DNA of 64,000 nt, taken from the NCBI RefSeq assembly GCF_036588685.1, contig NC_086376.1, positions 25,271,930 to 25,335,929 of the forward strand, read 5' to 3'. A program made the translations under genes and the position numbers. This DNA comes from Mytilus trossulus. Taxonomy: Eukaryota > Mollusca > Bivalvia > Mytilida > Mytilidae. Below the pieces are notes generated by a model. That model had not been told where the DNA came from, made no database searches, and saw nothing but the letters and a program-made list of their open reading frames with translations. Shown here piece by piece: positions 58,601 to 64,000 of this stretch. Position 1 is the first letter of the stretch. Each line of letters starts with the position of its first letter.

Positions 58601-61600
58601 TATATGATTTCGTAGTTTTGCCAAACATGATCACTGCATACAAATTAAGCTTATAGAAAATTTGTAATTCGTTGAACATTTGAATTTGTGGTTCACCTGC
58701 ATCAAAGAAACACGAAAATTGGTATCCAACGCTTATAATGAATCGGAGAATCCACAGTACATTCACTACATTGTACTTTTTTTACAAGTTGAGAAAGTTA
58801 ATTTGATCATGTTGATGATGTTGATTGAGAGCCAATTGCAATATGATTTCAAGTTGTAAATAGATATGAAATTTTATAAGTTTTTGCTTGTGTTTTATAG
58901 TACATACAATGACACATTTGTATCACAAATTAAACATGTTCTATTACCTCTCCTTAAAATTAATTTCTGAAACATATACAGGTAAACATAATCAACAGGT
59001 GTAGCTTGCAAAACAGATCATGTTGATATAATCATAATTGTTAAAAAAGACATTTCCAGGATATGTTTTATTCACTGGGTTTAACATTTACAAGGAACTT
59101 ATATAGGTGCAGGTTTAGGATGAACAGTTGAGTGCATTGTTATTCTGTATAAATTAATTTTTAGAATGCAATGTATATGTTTATATGAAAACACCTAAAA
59201 CTTTTACAAAACAAAACCAATAATTGATAATAAAAAAGGAAACAATAAATGTATTTATCTATAAATATTTTGGATAACAGATATCCTTCATCAGTATGAT
59301 TATGACATGTATGATGTAAAATGGATCATATCAATCTGTTTTGATTTAACTTACATGTACTACAAAATGTACATGTACTACAATGTAAACAGAACACAAA
59401 AATGCTTGTACAATTCTACAATTTCAAAAATGGTGTACATTTGTAGATAATTATTTTTATACATATAGAGGTACATTTATTTCCAACAGAGACTGCATAT
59501 ACTTTTGTATAATGCTTCTAATACAAATATAACTGTACAATATGAACTGGTCTGGCAGTGGTACATTTCTTAAATTTCAAAAGTGACCACAGTTATTAAA
59601 GATGCAAAAAAAACTGCATAGAAATATACATTCCCAATAAACAGCACTGACAATCTTGGCTGGCATATATATAATTTCAAATTAGACATCGTTAACTAAA
59701 GTAATTACAACAGATCTAGATATGATAGAGGCTGCATATTTAATTTCAGCATCCCAAATAAATTCCAGAATACTTTTTTTCTGATGAAGCAACCCCTTTT
59801 AAAAACTTACTTAATATAGTCGAATAATAAATAAATGAATTAAGTTCAGAGTGACTTAGATATGCTGAAACATGCATGCTGTGCTGTGTATTTAGATTTG
59901 GATATTGGACCATAGAAGGAAAGTTTAATTTCAAAATTTTCAGGTCTTTGACCACATTCATTCAGATACCTATGCATGCTGAGTCAATATTTAATCACAA
60001 TCCAATTACAAATTAAAGCTGTATCACACTTGAATGTAGTGTCCATATTTACCCTAGCTGTTCTAAAGCTAAAAAAAAACCTACCTTAAAGTTTGTTTTT
60101 TTTTGTCATTTTTTAATAAGTGCTGTTAAAGTCTGAATGTCCCTAACATACAATGTAGACTCTTTGTTAAAAAATCTTTAAAAAATCATACTTACCTACA
60201 TGTACATTTGTACATGTATCCTAGCCTATATTTGTTTTTTAAAGATGTACATGTAATATTTATATATTTACATATTTTGCAGGTGAAATAAAAATAATTG
60301 ATAATATACCATCACCATACAGACTGATAGCAGGAAGTCAGTTTTCATTAACTTGTGAATATGATGGAGGAAATGTTCCATCAATGATGTCATTTGAAAG
60401 AGATAACCATCCGATAGGCCCAGAGTTTGATAAAATGACCGAGACAGTTGGGAATAAAGTGATCATGAAAATATCATTGAACTCATTAAACAGACCAGAT
60501 GGTGCACAGATTGGTGATGGGGGACAATTTACTTGTAAATATGGAACAACAAACACTTTCACACATACTGTTGATATATTCGAAGGTTAGTAGATTCAGA
60601 CATACTGTTAATAGATTCTCAGGTTATCATATTAGGCCATTTATAGTATGCAGTTATGTATAGTGTGCACACCCTTTTTATACAACCGCAAAAAACTTCT
60701 TTTTTTTGATTGTTCATCACCTTGTCTGCGTTGTCATCAGCTTCGTCGGATGATAGATGATTTCCGGATAATTACTTTAGTGTAAGTAAATAGAAATCTA
60801 TGAAATTTAAACACAAGGTTTATGACCACTAAAGAAAGGTTGGGATTGATTTTAAAAGTTTTGGTCTCAACAGATGAGGAATTAGGGGCCAAAATGGGGT
60901 ACAAATGTGCATTTTTCTTGGTTATCGCTCATAAGCGTTAGTATAAGTAAATAGAAATCTATGAAATTTAAACACAAGATTTATGACCACAAAAGGAAGG
61001 TTGGAATTGATTTTGGGAGTATTGATCCCAACAGTTTAGGAATTGGGGGCCTAACGGGTTTTCATCAAAAAATGAATTATTAGGGTTCTTTGATGTGCTC
61101 AATCTAACCGTGTATTTAGATTCTTAATTTTTGGTCTCGTTTTCAAATGGGTCTACGTTAAGGTTCAAAGGGTCCAAATCTAAACTTAGTTTGATTTTAT
61201 CAAAAATTAAATTCTTGAGGACGTTGAGGTTCTTTGATATGCTCAATCTAAACATGTACTTAGATTTTTGATTGTGGGTCCAGTTTTGAATTTGGTCCAA
61301 ATGGGGGCCAACATTGAACTTTCTTTGATTTCGTCAAAAATTGAATTCTTGGGGTTCTTTGATATGCTGAATCTAACCTTGAATTTAGATTTGGGATATT
61401 GGACCATAATAGGTAAATGTCCAATTTGATTATTTAAAATTCTTAGACCACGTTCTGTGTCAACTATAAAATCACAATTCAAATTCAGAGCTGTATCAAG
61501 CTTGAATGTTGTGTCCATACAGCTTATATAATTATTTTCTAGAAAGAAAAGGTTTAAAATATTTATAGGCTAATATGAGAAACTTTTACTAGCATGTATT

Positions 61601-63210
61601 TCAATGTTTTTCAGTAACAGCAACAGATGCAGTGGTACCTGTTAAAACAGAGAAGGACAAAAAAGATAAATCTGTGGAATTAAAATGTGAAACACAGTTT
61701 GCCAGTGTAACAACATCACATGATAACAAATACACCATGGAATGGTTCAAAGGTGGAAAACAATTGTCTGAATCATTGGAGGGACTGTACACAATAGACA
61801 ATAGTAGTCTGACAATCAAGGCAGCTAGTAAGCAATTATCTATGTTCTTTGCTTGTATAGCAAAGCTCTCCTTATCATGTTTTGCCTGTCTGGATATGAT
61901 TAAATAATATTGATTTTAGCCTGTTAAGTCTGTCAGTCTGTATGTTTGTCAATAGTAAAAATTTGTTACTGCAAAATAAAAGTCTGCATACCATTAAAGG
62001 GATTGCTTCGTACCATGTAGTTGTACATACTTATTACCACAAAACTCAAGTACATGTTTGGGTATCATCTCTTTTATCGTTCTTCTGTTATGCTCTTTAT
62101 AATTTTATTTGATATGCAAGCAGGGACATCATGCAATTGTGTCCCTTGGACACATTCCCCATTTCTTTTATTTTTAGCTTTTTCTTAATATAAAGAATAT
62201 TTAAAGTAATTGAATGAGAAACAACTACACAAAATTCTATCTTTGATCTCATCCATACCTGGTAGCAGTAATAAAAAAACGATTCATGTTGAACTTACTT
62301 GCAATAACATTATAACATTGATATGTTCATGTTGAAATAACATTCTAAATCAAACTCGACAGGAACGTTCTTTATTGAAAGTTGGACAACTTTGACACAT
62401 AACATACAACAAGAATTGTGTGCCTATAATTGCAAACATTTCATCCTCATGCTATGGTTATAATTTTCTATTTACAGAACGTACAGATATGGGAGAATAC
62501 CAGTGTGTGTTTGTATTCACTGATAACAATGACAGAATTAATAAGACTGTTCTGTTGAAAGGTATGAGCTAAGTTAAATGTGAAACGGTTCATTTTTATT
62601 CAATTTATTTTGATGAAAACATTTGGGATAACCTTTACCCATTAATCTGAAAAAACTCAGTAATCTATGAAAAATAATTAATGGACAGTATTATATTATG
62701 TTTACTAAGGTATCGGTCATGCAGGTCTTAAGAACAGATAAGTATGAAAAAAATGTTTCTTTTAAAAAAATATTCTTTATTAAATCAACCCAAAGTACTG
62801 TTAATATTGTGCCATGGACACATTCTCCATTTTTTTTTTATATTTCATTTATATCATTATCATTATGGCAACCATTATCAAATATATCCAGTATTGTGTT
62901 TTTTTATTATTTAAAGGAGCTCCTATGATTGACAAAACATTTCCCCAGTCTAAGAATCTTGTTCAAGGAGATGATTGGAAGATCACATGTAAGGTGACAG
63001 GATTCCCTTACCCAGAAGTCCATTGGTCTAAAGGAGAAAAGCCTCTTCCTGATGACAATAGAATTCATATTGAAGATGATGGACCTTATGTGGGTGCCAA
63101 GCTCCTCATTTACAGCTTGACATTTGAAGATCAAGGAGACTATGAATGTTATTCAAACACAACTGGTACCTTTAATGGTACATCTGCTATCGTTAAATTG
63201 AGGGTCAAAG
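55642..63210 (+). CDS. Basigin/neuroplastin-like immunoglobulin-superfamily gene, 5' part
   Basis: Five coding exons, 55642-55699, 60283-60585, 61615-61827, 62478-62561 and 62917-63210, join with every intron in phase 1, giving 317 residues before the window ends. Signal peptide 1-19; Ig1 about 21-120 (Cys44, Cys104; no Trp in the usual core position); Ig2 121-219 (Cys145, Trp164, Cys201, DMGEYQC), split between exons 3 and 4; Ig3 220-317 (Cys244, Trp256, Cys297, DQGDYEC). The join of Ig2 to Ig3 (VLLKGAP) and the end (AIVKLRVKG) look like basigin and neuroplastin, which have two or three Ig domains followed by a membrane segment containing a Glu. Those act at the cell surface as chaperones of transporters. 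The rest of the gene lies to the right. Confidence 0.72.
56728..56850 (-). repeat. Dispersed repeat (12131-12255 family)
   Basis: Inverse orientation, with GTGGGAATTTCTTGCTGCAT, GAAGACCTATTGGTGACC and GGTTGTTGTCTCTTTGACAC. Confidence 0.7.
57380..57735 (-). mobile_element. Near-full-length tRNA-derived SINE
   Basis: The minus strand begins with a tRNA-like head at 57661-57735 (GAGCCGTGGTGTAGTGGTTA; box A 57713-57727, box B GGTTCGATTCC 57673-57683), then a long central domain (words like ACACCATTTGCGAGTATGGT, GAGAGAGCCATATCTCTTGC and GCACGTTAAAGACACCC), then a tail ending around 57380 (GGAAAGGGATTAATATAAGT). A conserved central domain of this kind marks broadly distributed mollusc SINE superfamilies. 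The tail also occurs alone at 51376-51460. Confidence 0.8.
58270..58398 (+). repeat. Dispersed repeat (12131-12255 family)
   Basis: Reads AAATTGAGAATGGAACAGGG, AAAGAGACAACAATCCAACC and GGGTCTTCAATGCAGTGAGA. Confidence 0.7.
60283..60585 (+). CDS. Ig gene coding exon 2 (Ig1)
   Basis: Acceptor TTTTGCAG, donor GTTAGT, 303 nt, phase 1 at both ends, so the exon is symmetrical and could be skipped without a frameshift. Encodes residues 20-120: SQFSLTCEY (Cys44) and DGGQFTCKYG (Cys104). The Asp-Gly-Gly-x-Phe-x-Cys replaces the usual DxGxYxC, and no Trp follows the first Cys, so this Ig domain is diverged. Confidence 0.78.
60586..61614 (+). other. Ig gene intron 2 with internal duplications
   Basis: 60770-60890 and 60930-61050 are a direct duplication (AAGTAAATAGAAATCTATGA, TTTAAACACAAG, TTTATGACCAC). 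61085-61440 contains three units of GGTTCTTTGATATGCT.AATCTAA, each followed by a TTTAGATT...GG word. I recall this as a bivalve repeat. Confidence 0.65.
61615..61827 (+). CDS. Ig gene coding exon 3 (Ig2, first half)
   Basis: Acceptor TTTTTCAG, donor GTAAGC, phase 1 at both ends. Encodes residues 121-191, with SVELKCE (Cys145) and the Trp core YTMEWFKGGKQL (Trp164), ending SSLTIKAA. Reading on past the donor meets a stop soon after, as expected of intron sequence. Confidence 0.8.
61828..62477 (+). other. Ig gene intron 3
   Basis: 650-bp intron splitting the Ig2 domain (phase 1). No repeat recognised apart from AT-rich sequence. Confidence 0.65.
62478..62561 (+). CDS. Ig gene coding exon 4 (Ig2, second half)
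   Basis: 84-nt exon with acceptor TTTACAG and donor GTATGA, phase 1 at both ends. Encodes residues 192-219: KRTDMGEYQCVFVF (Cys201) and NKTVLLK. Too short to stand out as an open frame; found by domain continuity, as Ig2 needs its second Cys here. Confidence 0.78.
62562..62916 (+). other. Ig gene intron 4
   Basis: 355-bp AT-rich phase-1 intron. No recognised feature. Confidence 0.65.
62917..63210 (+). CDS. Ig gene coding exon 5 (Ig3)
   Basis: Acceptor ATTTAAAG, donor GTAATA, phase 1 at both ends. Encodes residues 220-317, a full Ig domain: WKITCKVTGFPYPEVHWSKG (Cys244, Trp256) and FEDQGDYECYS (Cys297), ending IVKLRVKG at the point where basigin-type proteins enter the membrane segment. Three NxT/S sites lie after Cys297. 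Confidence 0.82.
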
Positions 63211-64000
63211 GTAATACAAACTCTAATCATTATAATGCAATGAGTTTTTATTTTTATTATTAAATTTATTTGCTAAAAAAATGCAAGATCAAAGGAGATG
63301 AATTTCTGAGTTACAGCGTCTGTTAAGAGGATTTGAAATTACCAAGTTTCAAATTCATATAGGAGTGGTAAAAATTGCACCTGTTTAGAATGATAACAAG
63401 TATTTAAATTATGCAAAATCCAAATCTAATCTTGCACTTCAAAGTTCTTCTACATGTGTAGAGCTATTTATTTGTGAAATTGAAAAGAAATAGAACATGA
63501 TAATACCAAATGATACCCATTCTTGGTCATAGATAGAAATTTACTCTGGGGTAATGACAAACATTATTGCTTAAAAGAATACCTACTTCTAAAAATCATC
63601 AGTTTCAATCATACACCATGTACACATATATTTAAGATATGAGATATGACATACAGCTTAAAAAAGAGGGGCAAAAGATACCAGAGGGACATTCAAACTT
63701 ATAATTCGAAAAATAAACTGACAACGCCATCATACAGACAATAGTACACAAAACACAACATAGAAAAATAAAGACTAAGCATCATGAACCCCGACAAAAA
63801 CAAGGAGCGATCTCAGGTGTTTAGGAAAGGTAAGCAGATCCTGATCCACATGTGGCACCTCTTGTGGTATGAGGCTCCTGTCTTTCAAATATGTGTATAG
63901 GAATTGGGTGGGCTCACTTTTACTGTTCTTGAGTTATGCCCCTGTATATATGGAAAACTTGCTAAATCTGTCGTTTCTGTTCTCTAACTTTAGTTTGCCT
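63211..64000 (+). other. Ig gene intron 5 (runs off the window)
   Basis: Contains a family C repeat at 63661-63880 (AAAGATACCAGAGGGACATT, ATAAACTGACAACGCCATC, CAGATCCTGATCCACATGTG). The exon for the membrane segment is not reached. Confidence 0.6.

Larger units (their letters stand above)
55700..60282 (+). other. Ig gene intron 1
   Basis: Contains family F at 56495-56640 (-), the 12131-type repeat at 56728-56850 (-), a near-full-length SINE at 57380-57735 (-), a decayed family C copy at 58040-58150, another 12131-type repeat at 58270-58398 (+), and a repeat around 59880-59960 (TTGGATATTGGACCAT) related to the one at 61085-61440. No extra exon recognised. Confidence 0.6.

Overview
The window is AT-rich, intron-rich animal DNA with a dense load of short repeats, tRNA-derived SINEs, foldback elements and minisatellites. 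Several repeat families are ones I recall from mussel (Mytilus) genomes, for example those around 12131-12255, 33694-33893, 9635-9915 and 57380-57735. The genes fit a bivalve: a multi-domain chitin-deacetylase-like protein, hemopexin-fold secreted proteins and an immunoglobulin-superfamily gene. I call it a marine bivalve, probably a mussel; the genus rests on memory of repeats, not on a search.

Layout. 1-12.3 kb has no gene I can support. It holds two inverted copies of a TIR transposon sharing the end TGCCCGCGTCACACTGTCCC (3241-5364 and 6053-8363), the second nested in a smaller TIR element (5872-8439). From 12.36 to 39.05 kb two tandem paralogues lie on the minus strand. Gene A is 39048-25632 and gene B is 23987-12363. 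Each has three coding exons: signal peptide plus PAN/apple domain, a Thr/Ser mucin-like stalk with hemopexin blades I-II, and hemopexin blades III-IV. Intron phases are identical (0, then 1), and each gene has a first intron of about 10 kb filled with repeats. From 39 to 44.9 kb there are repeats and a minisatellite of about 20 units (42950-44045). At 44897-49114 (+) a single long exon encodes a secreted 1405-residue protein with four polysaccharide-deacetylase (chitin deacetylase-like) domains; catalytic motifs are complete in the first and progressively lost towards the fourth. From 49 to 55.6 kb there are repeats, a foldback element, SINEs and a LINE reverse-transcriptase remnant. From 55642 to the right edge (+) lie the first five coding exons of a basigin/neuroplastin-like immunoglobulin-superfamily gene, all with phase-1 introns; its membrane and cytoplasmic part lies outside the window.

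The most notable observations are the paired PAN-mucin-hemopexin genes, an intronic minisatellite in gene A that copies its own 3' splice site about 14 times, the graded decay of four deacetylase domains in one protein, and a 98%-identical 455-bp inverted repeat inside gene B. No operon-like, CRISPR or prokaryotic features are present. Exon joins were deduced by reading splice sites, phase and domain continuity by eye, not from transcripts.
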